This document shows, in pieces, positions 35,516-48,386 of a stretch of DNA of 64,000 nt. The notes beneath the pieces were generated by a model. That model searched no databases. It was not told the DNA's origin and saw nothing but the letters and a program-made list of their open reading frames with translations. The translations under genes and the position numbers were made by a program. Every line of letters starts with the position of its first letter. Positions within the stretch are counted from its first letter, which is position 1. This DNA is from Rhytidiadelphus loreus (lineage: Eukaryota > Streptophyta > Bryopsida > Hypnales > Hylocomiaceae): the NCBI GenBank assembly GCA_947034895.1, contig OX344763.1:56295025-56359024 (forward strand), read 5' to 3'.

Positions 35516-36828
35516 TAAACCAACTGGTCCTCCAACTGGGACAAATCATAAAAACTAGGCAGTACTGAAACTTTGGTAACTAAAAATTGATACATACAAA
35601 CCAAAAACATAACCAAGCATAGGCGGTTGTTGCTACATACAAAAATTTTGATTTTTGGTAGAAAAATTGAACACCAAGAATTCTCTCCAAACTCACAAGT
35701 GTCTCCAAGAAGCCATAGCTTGCCAACAACAACAATTAAACAAAAAGTGAAGGGAAAGAAGCAACGACGCTAGTTTGTGAGCCTAAAAGTGTGAGCTTGA
35801 GAGCGGTGAGCAGTGATTTTGCGAGCCTACGTATTCAATATGAATAACTTGCTGATTTTTTAGTTCTGAGCTAAAAAAACTTGGATGTATATGGATTTTT
35901 GGTTTCGAAATCCTAAGACCAAAATTGCATAAAGGGGGGCCTATTTTCGTGGACCTATTACTGTGGATTTAGGGTTGGATTTAGGGTGCGTTTAAAGTAT
36001 TGGATTTAGGGTTTACGGGTCTATTTTCTACATGGAAGTGATTGGGGAAAATTTAGGGTGGGTTGCTCTGACATGCTTAGTTAAGGTGGAAATAGACTTA
36101 CACACATGATTGTGGTATAGGGGTTTAGGGTTCATTAAGCAGTTTGGACTTTTAAGTTGAGACTGAAGTTCTAGAAATTCATTTGTTGACTTCATAGTAC
36201 ATATTTAGTATCACATTTAGTTGTTTTAGAGCAAATCGCCACTTGTCACCTCTTGAATGAATAAAGGTGACATGGTCCCCTTAGCATGTGACGTGGCAAA
36301 TACATTGCGGCAGCTGTCACAATATTTTCCATGGTTCTAAGCAAACAAAAATAAATTATGTTGCAATTGAATACAATTGTTGTGTGCTTGATGGTAGAGT
36401 AATTATTTCCAACTTCTTTCTTTTTATGAACACAAGCTATAAGGGAGGCAACTGAAAGCACCTTTTCACATGTTTTATTCTTTTCACACCTAAAAGAAAA
36501 AAAAAATCAGTGGAATTTGGTGCCATTTTCTGGAGATGATTGCGGTTGAGGAGAACTGCAAGAGCTGTCTCGCTACCAAGATAACAAATACTATAGTTGG
36601 ACATTGGGTCCATTCATGTTTTCCAGGCATTTGAAACAAATGAGTCAACAATGGAGCATTATCTATATTGTATGGGATATTTACATTGACTTCACAAATA
36701 ACTATATCTTGGTATCAACATGTAGTCTCATACATGTAATTAATAGACTCATAGTCTCATCCATATATAGTAGAACCGTCTATTTTAGGCTTACACTTGT
36801 TCTATATATTCCTACTGCAATACCAGGC
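35516..36828. other. non-coding stretch with telomere-like words
   Basis: GGATTTAGGGTTGGATTTAGG and related words occur at 35956-36025. The rest, up to the MULE stop codon, shows no gene. Confidence 0.45.
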
Positions 36829-39800
36829 TCAAATTCTGATCATCCCTGCCTTTTCTAGAAGTTTGAGCACTTTGTCCATGCTAAGGCTTGGAGCGTGGAT
36901 GAACTTGTCCTTCTTGGAGTCTACTTTGCATAGATAACGAAAAATATAATATAGATGTTTGCAATTGACATATTTTCCTTGTTTACCGATGGATGCTGAT
37001 ACCATACTATTGAAGTACAGACATGTGCAAGATGGAAAATTTGAGATAGTGACCCGATACACCATGTGCTGAGGTTCTACTCCCGACTGTAGAGTAATGA
37101 CAGCTCCAAGGCCCGGATAAGGCAATATGTTAACTCCCAGAATGCTTCCGGTTACATTTCGGGCACTCTCCCATTGATTCCGATGCTCATCAATAGGTGC
37201 TTTTTCATTTCTGCGTATATTCTTACCATTACGAATACATGGAGGTTTGTCAGCATGTGGTGGTCTTGCGTAAGTCCATTCCACAACCTCGAAGAGTTTT
37301 GAGGACGTGAAGAGCCGTCGTGGAGACAAGGATGGACGCTCTTGGAGGCGGAAACCTGCGTCTTCAAACAATATTATCTCATCGGAAGTGAGGGCAGTAC
37401 TAATCAGCACTGGCCAAATATTAGGGATCTCTGGTCGACTGAGAACATGAGACCTTCTTGGACCCATCACGCAACGCTTAATATCATCTGGGCAGAACCA
37501 GAACTCATCTGTCTCCACCCTTGAACCCTTGAACTCGCGCTTCTGACCCTTATATAATGGAGCGGCAGTGGCTTTAGAACCCCTTACAATGATCATCTTG
37601 CACTTTGACTCCGTTTCAGACTGGATGGCATGGCACTTTCTTTTAGACTTCACAGAAATACAAGCAATGTGCCACTGTGAAGTGTCACAATCTGTCTCAA
37701 GAACATGCTTGACATGAGGTATTACTGGATTGTCCCCTAACATATTTTCAATGTGCCCTTCGCTAGAGCGAATTTGCACTCGTGGATGCGAAAAGTTGAC
37801 CTTGTCTGGACGATGTGAATCTCCTTCAGATCCAATAGGAACGTCCACCTTCCTCTTCATAGATCCGAATACTTCCTCCCCTTCTAAGTGTGGGATGCGC
37901 ATACAAACAGCCTCGGCACCTGGCATACTACATAGGACATCTGTAATTCGTTTGCCATCCATAGAGGCGACTGCCCTCTTCAACTTTAAGTCATGGCGTG
38001 ATGGTCTGTGTCCCGATGGCCCACCATTGAGATACACCCGGTAATTGGTCATTTGCATGAAGGCATGGACCCAATCATCACAAGTTGCAACATATAAGTC
38101 TGTACCGCACTTACCGGATGCTTGAAGCCACTTGTTGTGAATCGTTTTAGAGAGGTTGCAAGATGGAATATTCGCAATTTCATCAATTGATAAGTCCTGC
38201 ATCAGTAACAACGATTTATTAATTATAATTTGGAGGTAATTGAGAAATTCAAATCGTGAATGTAGATGGTTATACAAAAAAAAGAATAATAGTACTCACT
38301 GTTTCCATGAAGCCACCCCACTGGCGATATCTAAAATGCCAGAACGCTAACCATAACTCAAGCTCCATGAGAGATTCCTCTGATGTTGCACCAGAAGAAT
38401 ACCACCATGCCTTGATTTGGAGATATCTACTTTCAGCTTCCTCGAGTGTCTTTGCATCTTTGTAGTCCCTACAAAGCTTCACATGCTGACTTTGAAGTTC
38501 CCTCTTTATAAGTCTTTCGGTGTGTTGCTTCATTGAAGTAGCCCAGTGGAAAAGGCACGTGCGCTCTCGGTCTATCATCTTCAATTTCGGATCACCAGAT
38601 CCGAAAACAATTCGGACAGCATTCCAGTTGGCTTGGGCACTGTCCGCCATGAAGCCTTTAAAGTTGGGGTTAGACAAGCCATTTTGCTCCATTACTCTGT
38701 TTAGACATCTCCACATAATGACTTATCCTTCAGTATCTTCTGATTGCATGTCACACACTGCAATTGTCATTACCTTACAATAAATTGAATCATAAACGTG
38801 ACAAGCAATGGTCGTCCATCCCTTAACGCGTTTCACATGGTCAAACATCAACCAACAATTTGATAAATCCCCACCCGGCTGCATTCTCCTAACGAGATCA
38901 ACGCCGCTCCCAGGTCCGTCAACGAGCATCGTGAAGAGGTACACTTTCTCCTTTCCTTGTCCAGGGAAGACACTATCATAAATAAACTCAATTTTGGCTT
39001 GCTTCTTCATTGCGAGTATCCGGTCAATCTCCCCTCCTCCGATTCCAGTGCTTCGAAAGGATGCAATAATATTTCTCACATTAGGAGAACTGAGAACTTG
39101 GAATTTATCCATAACATCATCAAGTGCCTTCCCGTGTAGCATTTCTTTTGGACCATCTCCCGTGTGAACCAAGAAGGTGTCTAAGAACTCTTTACTAGCA
39201 GCCAACGCGATGGCAGATGCTTTAGCTGTAGGGGTCTTTGAAACCTCAAGTGCAATTAGTCCTGAAATAGTATTGACTGAATCTCTGCACAGTCCACCTG
39301 CAACAGGGTGGGTGTGAGTGCCTAGATGTATGCATGCCCTGGACATGTTAGTTGGACCTATCACATAGTAAATCCTACTTTCGCAGAAGTTGACACAAGT
39401 AGGTGGAAGTTTACAGACTTTACACACTACGGTTGAGTCTTTAGGAGGCGCTATTCTGACATGGAATGGCGTGGGGGTATTCCCCGACCACTCTATTTCG
39501 TTTCTATGCAAGCAACGATTCAAATAATCGCAAGAAGGATTCACACATGCCAAATGACCAGTGCAAGACGACTTCCTGAACTTTAAACCGAGATCATTTT
39601 GAATATTTGAGGTAATTGTACGACACCACGTGTGGCCATCGTACCGTTTATCCATGCCACCCATGTTTTTCGAAGAACTAGAGGAAGATGACAACCTGCA
39701 TGGAGGGAGCTCGAAGACAATGTCACCATTAAAATGAGTTGGAAGGAACTGGACCTTTTCATATTCTATTGACTGGAAGTCCAAATTCGCAAGCTCGTTT

Positions 39801-40520
39801 CTAGATCCTCTGATATTGGCTAATTTGCGAAGACAGTGCATCACACTCTCGAATTTTTTGTCTATAGGATACAGAGGAGGTCGTGAGAAGATTGAACTAC
39901 CGGCACTACTTTCACGGAGACCACAAGATTGTGTATTCTCTACTTTGGTGGAAGCATCTCCCGATGCAGATGTGACGGATTGACGACTGACATTCATGTC
40001 GTCTGGATCCGACTCGCTAGACAGCTCCACTATAGGACTTAGAATCTGTCGGACGCCTCTATTTGCAATGTGAGTAACATCGACATCATCTGATTGTGAT
40101 GGAGAGTTCGGTTCTGATTTCACGATTCTAATGATTGGAGCTTGCGCAATAGAAGCGGCGGAAAAATCAGTGAGAATCTCAGTGGAAGCCTCCATTACAA
40201 CGGGCGATAAACCAAACGCTCTATAACATCCTACTGGAAGACTCCAAATGTACCCATGGACATTGCTTGTCCGAGTCATGAGAATAGACTCAATAAGTGA
40301 TCCTGTGTTAGAGTAAATTTCTTCCTCAACATATATAGAGGACTCCACGAAACCATACCGGACATGGAGCAAATCAGTAGACACTACAGCTACACCTGAA
40401 CTATTTATTCGAAGAAGAAGCAGCACCTCAAACCCATTCGCTCTAATGGATGCCATGACAAAACAAGGAGTAACAGTATCTTGCGTAACTAAGACTTGGA
40501 GAATGCCAGGAACACACACT
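36829..40520 (-). pseudogene. SWIM/MULE transposase, nearly intact, one in-frame stop
   Basis: Exon 40520-38300 and exon 38196-36829 join in phase 0 (donor GTGAGT after Thr, acceptor GATGCAG before GAC), giving about 1195 codons. One TAA at 38723-38725 sits between DTEG and VIMW, in the position expected for Gln. Order: Ser/Asp-rich N-terminal region, a Cys/His cluster (CKVCKLPPTCVNFC), the DDE region with HVKRVKGWTTIACHVYD and FMADSAQANWNAVRIVFG, a family-specific C-terminal half (HLEGEEVFGSMKR), and a SWIM zinc finger SCTCLYF...NCKHLYYIF with CxC and CxH intact. The N-terminus starts after an acceptor (TTTAACAG), so at least one upstream exon is missing. MULE enzymes mobilise Mutator-like elements. 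It is the better copy of the gene at 19855-22440. No terminal inverted repeats were found by eye. Confidence 0.8.
38197..38299 (-). other. intron of the MULE gene
   Basis: On the minus strand it begins GTGAGT at 38299 and ends GATGCAG at 38197. It divides the DDE half from the SWIM half without changing the frame. Confidence 0.85.
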
Positions 40521-41859
40521 GTTAAATATAAGAGAGAAGGATCATTAATCAGTTCATGACCCCTTCTATTTCATGAAGTTCAAATGTACCATTAATGATC
40601 CTGCAATAGTAAAGCCCGCCAATTTTGGTCATTCAAGACATGATTGAAAAAGATATTTCTAAATCAACAATTCTTAGAGAATCTCCCGATCATTAAATAT
40701 TATATTTAATACCCAGAGCGATTTCGAAAGTACCGAGATGAAGACATATTCAAATTTGTAGAAGATAAACAGTGTATAGACATGATTATTGAATATGAAG
40801 ATTTTAAAGTAGTCTACCTAAATTGCTATCAATCATCAAGTAAATACAAGAAGGTGGCTAATCATGTCTGTGTGCTATGCCGCACCGTTATAAGTACAAT
40901 GCAATATGTATTCCAATAGTACATCAAGTGAGAATATGAAGACAATAATGTTTAGGCAGGTCACTTGCAAACTATAACCAAAATGAGTACCCTAATCTGC
41001 TATGCACTATGACAAATTTGAATAGTTACAGAACGATGAATTGAAACATTCATCGGTGATATGATTCTGTCACACCCAGAATTGTCCACACAGTAGAACA
41101 TAAATAAGATTACACAATGTGCATCCCAGAAGTCCTTCTAGTTTCCATAATACATCGTCTTGTTGTCAAATTCTTGCATCTGTTCATGTCGTCATATTCG
41201 CGTATGGTGCAGATAGAAAATCTAGAGCCATAGATGCCACCTAGTTCTAGGAAATCATGTCCTGAAGATTGTTGCGTGAAGAAAAGGAAGAGGACCAAGC
41301 GTTCTTTCTTTTTTAGTAGTGAGAAGGAGTTGAAGAGGGCAAGGATGAGTTGAAGGAGATTGATTCGAAAAGGTCCAGTATTCTCAAGTCAGGATCAAGT
41401 AGCTAAAGAAATTGCCGAAGAAGGATTGCTTCAAGAGCTTCTAGGGATCAATGCGCAATCGAACAGGAGTGGTGAACATGCACAGAGTGCGGATGTAGGC
41501 TTGAAGGAGAAGAACTCAGAAAGAAATCTCAATGTCCGTAAGACTGTCTCATAACCTTCGTCCCATTTCATTTCAGTTTGTGACATCTAATATCCTACAG
41601 GCTGATAGAGTTGAAAGTCACAGAAATTCAATGTAGAAGTTTGATGTAAATGAAGACTTGTAACTACCGTCATATACAATGAACTAGTTATAGGAAGCAA
41701 TCATTCGCATCAAGACAGACTATGAGACATAGCTACTTTAAGAATACATGATGCCTGGACTCTTTTTTAACTTTTTTCCCTCGATAGTACCAACAGAGTA
41801 GACCACCGCGTTATAGTCTAACACTAGCCCACTCACGCTATCATTCATTGAAATAAAGT
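40521..41859. other. spacer between MULE gene and locus 2
   Basis: An acceptor TTTAACAG (minus) lies at the MULE boundary. A minus-strand frame at 41110-41298 (EYDDMNRCKNLTTRRC...) and a plus-strand frame at 41360-41554 (SSQDQVAKEIAEEGLLQELL) are protein-like and might be first exons of the MULE gene and of locus 2, respectively. Neither has supporting splice or domain evidence. Confidence 0.3.
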
Positions 41860-42392
41860 TTTGAAGTCACAATGCCCCTTCCAGATGCTAGCCCAACCCA
41901 CCTCCCAACACGATCCATGCCGATTTACACCTTGCGCCGGCAAAAATAAATTTCGCATGACGCAACATTATTATAGTTTCGCCCACTCAGAGTACTACAT
42001 GTCATTCCACCTGAAACGTTGTTTCCCCCCTCCACCGCATTTTTTGTCTACTAAGAAGGGAAGTAAAAGCTCTTTCCAAATCAACGACGACGGGAGTTCT
42101 TCAAAATCAAAACACCGTGAAGAGAAATGGAGACAAGACACGCAAGGGATCTCGCGCGGCGGTATATGGAAAACGATGCCGAGCATGCAAATGTCGACTT
42201 ATCAAAGGTCAGTTTTGTTTCGAACTAGAATCTCCAAATTAGATTTCAAAAACTTCCGTGAAAGACGAGGTCCATGTGAGTCTTAGAATTAGGTTGAAAC
42301 CTCACGGCGGAAGCTAAGACGGTCACATCGAGAGCATTTGTTTTGGAGGTAGGGCCGATTAATCCGCTTTCCCCGAAGTCAATTCTCTAGGG

Positions 42393-42494
42393 TTGGCGGA
42401 GGGGATAAACCCGGCGTCTCCTGCATCGCGCACTGGAGAAGGAGGAAGTAGGCAACAATACTATTCTCAAAAGGTTGGACGATCAAGACAGAGG
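42393..42494 (+). CDS. candidate first exon of locus 2
   Basis: The frame AEGINPASPASRTGEGGSRQ ending ...KVGRSRQR stops at a consensus donor GTAAGT (42495). It joins in phase 0 to the exon at 43642 across an intron filled with 150-bp repeats. A CTAGGGTTGG telo-box-like word lies just upstream. The exact start is not determined. Longer frames upstream (41861-42286) are less consistent. Confidence 0.4.
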
Positions 42495-42520
42495 GTAAGT
42501 ATGATTTGCATTTGTATTTG

Positions 42521-43540
42521 CAAAGGCCAGGGTGATCAATCCCCCGACCTATTTCTAAGTTCGCTCCAACTCTGGGGGAGGCAAGGGAGCCCTCTCACTG
42601 CGGAGAGCACCCCAGTTGGAACGGTCAGTCCGGACGGGGCCTCGCGGAGGGCCGCACTCGTTTTCTATTTGGCAGGCCAAGGTGGTGAATCCCCCGACCC
42701 GCGTGTGTGCAAGCTCTGACCTCGCGGGAGGCAAGGAAGCCCTCTCGCTACCGAGAGCACCCCAATAGCATCGGTTAGTCGGGACGAGGACTCGCAGAGG
42801 GCCGCTTTCGTTTTTTATTTGCCAGGCCAGGGTAGTGAATCCCCCGACCCGCGTGTGTATAAGCTCCGACCTCGCAGGAGGCAAGGGAGCCCTCTCGCTG
42901 CCGAGAGCACCCCAGTAGCATTGGTCAATCGGGACGAGGAGTGAAGAAGGGCCGCACTCGTTTTTTATTTAGCAGGCCAGGGTGGTGAATCCCCTGACCC
43001 GTGTGTGTGTAAGCTCCGACCTCGCGGGAGGCAAAGAAGCCCTCTCGCTACCGAGAGCACCCCAGTAGCATCGGTCAGTCGGGACGGGGACTCGCGGAGG
43101 GCTGCACTCGTTTTTTATTTGCCAGGCTAGAGTAGTGAATCCCCCGACCCGCGTGTGTGTAAGCTCCGACCTCGCGGGAGGCATCCGTGCCGTCTCGCTG
43201 CCGAGAGCACCCCAGTAGCATCGGTTAGTCAGGACGGGGCCTCGTGGAGGGACGCTTTCGTTTTTTATTTGGCAGGCCAGGGAGGTGAATCCCTCGACCC
43301 GTGTGTGTGTAAGCTCCGACCTCGCGGGAGGCAAGGGAGCCCTCTCGCTACCGAGAGCACCCCAGTAGCATCGGTCAGTCGGGACGAGGACTCGCGGAGG
43401 GCCGCACTCGTTTTTTATTTGCCAGGCTAGAGTAGTGAATCCCCCGACCCGCATGTGTGTAAGCTCCGACCTCGCGGGAGGCAAGGGAGCCCTCTCGCTA
43501 TCGAGAGCACCCTAGTAGGAACGGTCAGTCGAGACGGTTT
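42521..43540. repeat. 150-bp GC-rich tandem repeat, about 6.8 copies, in an intron
   Basis: TTTTTTATTT occurs at 42811, 42961, 43111, 43261 and 43411, and a variant at 42661, an exact 150-bp period. Each unit has CCCCCGACCC, a hairpin CTCTCGCTGCCGAGAG (or CTACCGAGAG) and TCGGTCAGTCGGGAC. Because 150 is a multiple of three, open frames run through on both strands. They are not genes. The array lies between the donor at 42495 and the acceptor at 43641. Confidence 0.92.
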
Positions 43541-43641
43541 CGTAATCATCATGGCATGTACTAGCTATTTGTTGTTTCCAATATTGATGGTCTCCAATTT
43601 GTTGAATTTGATTTCTTCATGCTAGTGAATTGCTTCTGTAG

Positions 43642-43977
43642 GATATTCATATCATGGAGCACGGACCTCCAGCTACTGAGGAGACACTTGAGGAATTTCC
43701 AAGGCTTCCAGAAAGACAAATGGTAAATCTTGACGCCTTGTTGGCGGACTTGGATGCTGACGGGGGTGCATCATCTCCAACATCGTGCTGCACGTTTGTA
43801 GGCACTAACAAATTAGTTGTTTTGCTTGATGATTCCCCTGGAGATTTCGTTGTAGAGGGACTCAGCATTCACGAGGTTGAGGTCCCAATGGGACTTAGTA
43901 GAGGGGACCGGTTCTTGTGTACCGTTTGTGGACTTTGGATGTCCGTGAATGACACTTGTGGTTGTAGGGATCAGTGA
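43642..43977 (+). CDS. exon of locus 2 with a Cys-rich end
   Basis: It begins after CTTCTGTAG at 43641 as DIHIMEHGPPATEETLEEFP, continues acidic (DALLADLDADGG) and ends CTVCGLWMSVNDTCGCRDQ before TGA 43975. The C-terminal CxxC and CxC pairs resemble a small zinc-binding site but match no family I know. It could be the end of a small separate gene, or an N-terminal part of the ParB-like gene whose stop or donor is corrupted. Confidence 0.4.
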   Translation, partial: DIHIMEHGPPATEETLEEFPRLPERQMVNLDALLADLDADGGASSPTSCCTFVGTNKLVVLLDDSPGDFVVEGLSIHEVEVPMGLSRGDRFLCTVCGLWMSVNDTCGCRDQ

Positions 43978-44140
43978 CCTCTGTGATCCACATTTCTGTA
44001 TTATTTCCGTGAGATATATATTGAGAACCTTCTTTATGCTGCTCAAATGATGCCTACAAATCAATGTCAACTATATTATGTAATGGAATACAAATCCTCT
44101 GCCTAATATCAATCTTTGTTTCATTGAATTGTATATTCAG
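43978..44140 (+). other. intron or intergenic spacer
   Basis: AT-rich, ends GTATATTCAG before the exon at 44141. No clear donor follows the stop codon at 43975. Confidence 0.4.
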
Positions 44141-45086
44141 ACGGATTCTACCACAGTCGGTGATGCAGTAGATTGGATGGATTCTCATGGTCGTGAGACT
44201 GGTGATGAAGAGCAACCGCCCATTTATTTAGACGAGGAGGCGTCCAAGACTGTAGGCGAAGATAACGAACATTCTCCCAATGAGAATGAGGACGGTGAAG
44301 ATGAAATACGCAAAGCCTAGAAACTGGACTTTGTAGCAACTATTTCAAGTTTGCGAATCCAATCGCATGACTTCTCCCGTATGAGAATTCCACTCTGTCG
44401 GCTTGTTCCGATGCCAATGGTGCGACTGACTCTAAGTTGTGACTTGACGAAGCTCGAACAAGAATTTGTCCATGGTTACGAAGAGGGAGCTCGTGTATTC
44501 TATGTTTCCATTTCAGATGAGCAAGGCCAGACCGGGGCATTTTCCGATGGAGAAAAAGTTGAGTGGGGGGGGCTCTAGAACACAGTCAATGATGACTTCA
44601 ATGTCAAACTTCGAAGTTCTCCAGAGTTGAAGCACTTAGTGGATGCTAAATTCTACGTTTGTGACGGAAACCACCGGAGAATCTCATGGATGCGGCACAT
44701 CAAGAGACCCCACAATAATGACATGGGCTGGCATATTTTGGTGGACTCGATTGTTTTAGATACCAAAGGCCATGTAGGTGCTACTATGCAAGTCATGCAC
44801 GACATCAACAAGTAAGCTTAGACTTCCATCATTTAAATATCAAGCATGTCCGTATGCATATAAGCCTTGTACTAACTTTTTTTACTTTTTGATTAGGCAC
44901 ACCGAGAACTCCCACGTTAAGACGAATTTGGTTCATACATTATATCGAGTGCGAAAGTACAGGTCCATGCCTCTTGAGAAGTTTAATGAACTTTTGAGTT
45001 CCGAGGAGGTCAAGGCTTGTTAGCAAAGTTCGAGGAAGACATGGTATTCGATGCCCTTGGAAGTCTTCACATCATTCATCTTCCAG

Positions 45087-45711
45087 GTATGTCCGATCCT
45101 ATAGGTAGGAGTCATCGGTTTCAATAAAATACTTTCATCTCGAACAGTAGGGATGGACAATCCCCCGACCCAATGTCGTTTCAGTCCTGACTCTTCCTTG
45201 CTAGCCTAAGCCGTCTCGCCACCGAGACTCCCCACACGGGACGGCTCAATCGGGACACGAGCCAGCGGTTCCAATAATTTCTATTTTTTTCGGTCAGTCT
45301 GGGTGGTCTGTCCCCCGACCCAATGTCGTTGCAGTCCCGACTCTTGATGGCTGACCTGAGCCGTCTCGCCACCGAGACTCCCTACACGCAACGGCTCAGT
45401 CGGGATAGGAGCCAGCGGTTTCAATTAAATATTTTTTTTCCGGTTAGTCTGGGTGGTCTGTCCCCGGAACCCATTCGATTAAATTTCAGTTGCGTAATTC
45501 GTCTACGGACTCGTATAGTTGAGAAGGCACTACGTACTGGTTGGGCCTCCCTAGTCACCTAGTACGTTCGGACATATTATTTGGTAGCTTCATTTTGGTA
45601 ACTTGTTGTTTTGATACTATGTACATGATATCAGTTTTCCACCAACAATTAGACTTCCATTAATTTGATAATTAACATCATGTGTTCTTCAACAAAAAAT
45701 TGCTGCTACAG
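45087..45711 (+). other. intron of locus 2 with 148-bp repeats
   Basis: The intron begins GTATGT after ...CATCTTCCAG and ends TGCTGCTACAG. The repeat block at 45148-45475 is listed separately. Confidence 0.6.
45148..45475. repeat. 148-bp repeat, about 2.2 copies
   Basis: CCCCCGACCCAATGTCGTT occurs at 45164 and 45312 with a third diverged start at 45461. Each full unit has GTCTCGCCACCGAGAC (45213-45228 and 45363-45378), a 6-bp-stem hairpin, then ACGGCTCARTCGGGA. It is a relative of the 150-bp repeat, sharing CCCCCGACCC and the CTCG..CGAG hairpin. Confidence 0.85.
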
Positions 45712-48370
45712 CAGATGCAACTGTGCGGAAGTACCACGAGGACACACCTTTGGAGGAGGTGACTACAGAAGGAATCGCACTAGCAATGAAGACTTCCACA
45801 AAAGAGGCAACGCATGTCCTCTATAAGAAACTATCCAAGATAGTTTCTGTAGCACATCCTTCATTGGGTGACGAGTGGCTTCAAGAGGTATAGCTCAATC
45901 TAGTTGAATCTTTCCTATCCATCATTCATATTTTGATCAATGCTATACTCATGTCATTTGGCTCTTCCAGATTGAGAGGCATTGGAGTATGTATGCGATC
46001 CAAGAGTTGACGCTAGACAAGCTCCAGCTCATCGCCACTGCAAATGCAGATCGAAGCCACAAGGTGAAGTGGCTGAAGTGGCTCAATTCATCTGCCCCAA
46101 CGCGTGAGGCCCGGCGTTTTCCTCCAAGACCTGCTAACGATGACCAAATCATCACTTTCCTTTCCAAGGCTTGCTGGTACGCAACGGTAAGTATCTCCTA
46201 AATGAAAACAATTGCTTTAGCTGATTTCATTTTGAGACGGATAAAGGAACTGAAATGCGTTATGTCTTTCTCAATATTCAGATATAGGACGCTGCCATCG
46301 ATTTGTACGAGAGCATAATACGCTCTGACAATATTCCCGTGAATATGGCGGTGGCAGAGGACCCTGAAGCGATTCAGGATTACATTGAGGGGTGGAGGAT
46401 GAAATTGTGGGACCATGCATACGTAGGAGTTTTCAAGGGAGCCGACGCTTACAAGAAGTCAGACTCGTTTAAGGACTTCAAGGGCTCCAACCTCGTCGTC
46501 AAGCGGATCATTTACAGGTCCAAGCTTGAAGTTGAATTATTGTTTGTTCTACTTATCAGGCTTATTTTGGGACTCAATTATGTTGCAAATTGTTGAACAT
46601 TGTGATTTGGCTACAGATATTTCAAGTTTGAGCTTTTCGCCAAGAAAGCCATTGCGAAGGCTGACCTACCGCCCTTCCTCAACACTTGGCTAGACCATTC
46701 ATCACCTAACTGCATGTTCTCGCCCTCCCAACTAAAGAACTGGACAAGTTCTCACCTTCAATCAGGTGCATGGTACTTGGAATGCAGTCAGGGCTTCACC
46801 CCACCCCAAGAGATTCCATTATTCCAGTCTATTAAAGACAATGCAGATGTGGAGACGGAGTTCGACGAATTTGCCGGACTCGATGCTGATGCACGAGAGA
46901 AGGCCATAAAGAAGAGGGAGACTTCCGATAAGAAGAAGGAAGAGAGGTGGGAGTCAGTGAGAAAAAAATCAGAAGAAAACGAGGCAAAGAAGAAAGCTCG
47001 TGAAGTAGAGAAGGCTAAGTCGGATGCTAAGGGGAAGCAGAAGGATCAAAAGAGGAAAGTGGAGAGAGAGGCCCCAAAGCATGCTACGAGTGATGGTGCC
47101 ATGAAGGATACCTCTTCCGGTTTCTCACTTATGCAAGAGAAACTTCTTCATGGCCTTCCACCCCAGGTCCAGGACTTACAAGCTCTACCTCCTGTCGATG
47201 AAATCATCCTTTGCGCTTCAGTCTCGACGCTTATTGGATCAGAGAAGGATTATGTGCCATCCGCATTCAATGACATCACCGAAATGTTGGAGAAGGTACT
47301 AAGACTACTGACATTGGCTTCTTCTTTTGACGTTGTTCATTTCACATAGTACTCTGGAGTTATTTTCTAATATGTCACTTCCAACATTGACGACTGATTT
47401 CTAACTTTTTTATCTCCTAATTGCTTGCTATAGTGGACGCAGCATGCCTCTGACAAAGAGAGGTTTTTCAATGGCGTGGTTACTGGTCAGGCTGCTGTGG
47501 ACCTTATCATTGTTGATGTCCCGGAGGGTTTACCGGTACTGACAATATCCAATCCTCACGAATCGGTCCTACAATGGAATAAGTTCTCAGAGGATGGACT
47601 AAAAGATGTCTTTGACTTTGTTGAGAACTACCTACATGATGGCGGTGCTCTTCTTGTGATGTATCCATTCAATCGTGACATCAAATCATATTTGCTAGGA
47701 AACTGCAAATCATTTGGCTTCATGTCCCACAAGGATTGGTGGGGCATGAATAGGCTCCATCTTACGTCTCCCTTGGATCCTAAAACCACGGTATGTATAT
47801 TTTCATCTACTATAGTATGCATCTTAAATCCAGTTTGACCTTTCATGTCAACTTACTTTTGGTTTTAATTCACTGCAAACAATGCGTTTCGCTATTTCGC
47901 TTTACATTAGAGTTCCAGGTGGTCGCTCTAGGAGACGGTTTTCATTTCGGAGCGTACCCGCGCACGATGCCGTAGGTGTGAATGTAGGACGTGACGACAT
48001 ATTGCAAAACTTTTGCGGTAAAGATGATGTGGCCTTAAATGGCAACATCCCTTGGCGTGGTCCAAGAGAGAAAGCACGCCCATTTATGCAAATGCTAGTA
48101 GAGGCAATTACATCTCCGGGTGATATCGTCATGGACTGTACAGCATCTACAGGTTTGTATTTCTCCCACCGTGTACCAAAACCCTAAACTACTTGTACTT
48201 ATGGTTCACTGACCTCGCTTGGAGTATCTACATTCCAACTTAATTTTTTCTAATTTTCAGCACGTCTACGGATTCCGTTTTCTATCTTTGCTAACTTTAT
48301 TTCAATGTTCTGATTTCATGATTCTGACAATATCTTAGTATTATCTTAAGCTAGGCCACTTGTGAATGTC

Positions 48371-48386
48371 GTCTCGTTATCGAGAC
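48371..48386. repeat. solo GTCTCG-N4-CGAGAC hairpin
   Basis: GTCTCGTTATCGAGAC lies in the intron 48153-48524 that splits the methyltransferase motif I. It is the same stem as in the 148-bp repeat but with no surrounding array. Confidence 0.7.

Noticed and set aside
42555..43484. Long minus-strand frames of ARSELTHTRVGGFTTLA type
   Set aside because: They come from the 150-bp repeat, whose length is a multiple of three, and lie inside an intron of locus 2.
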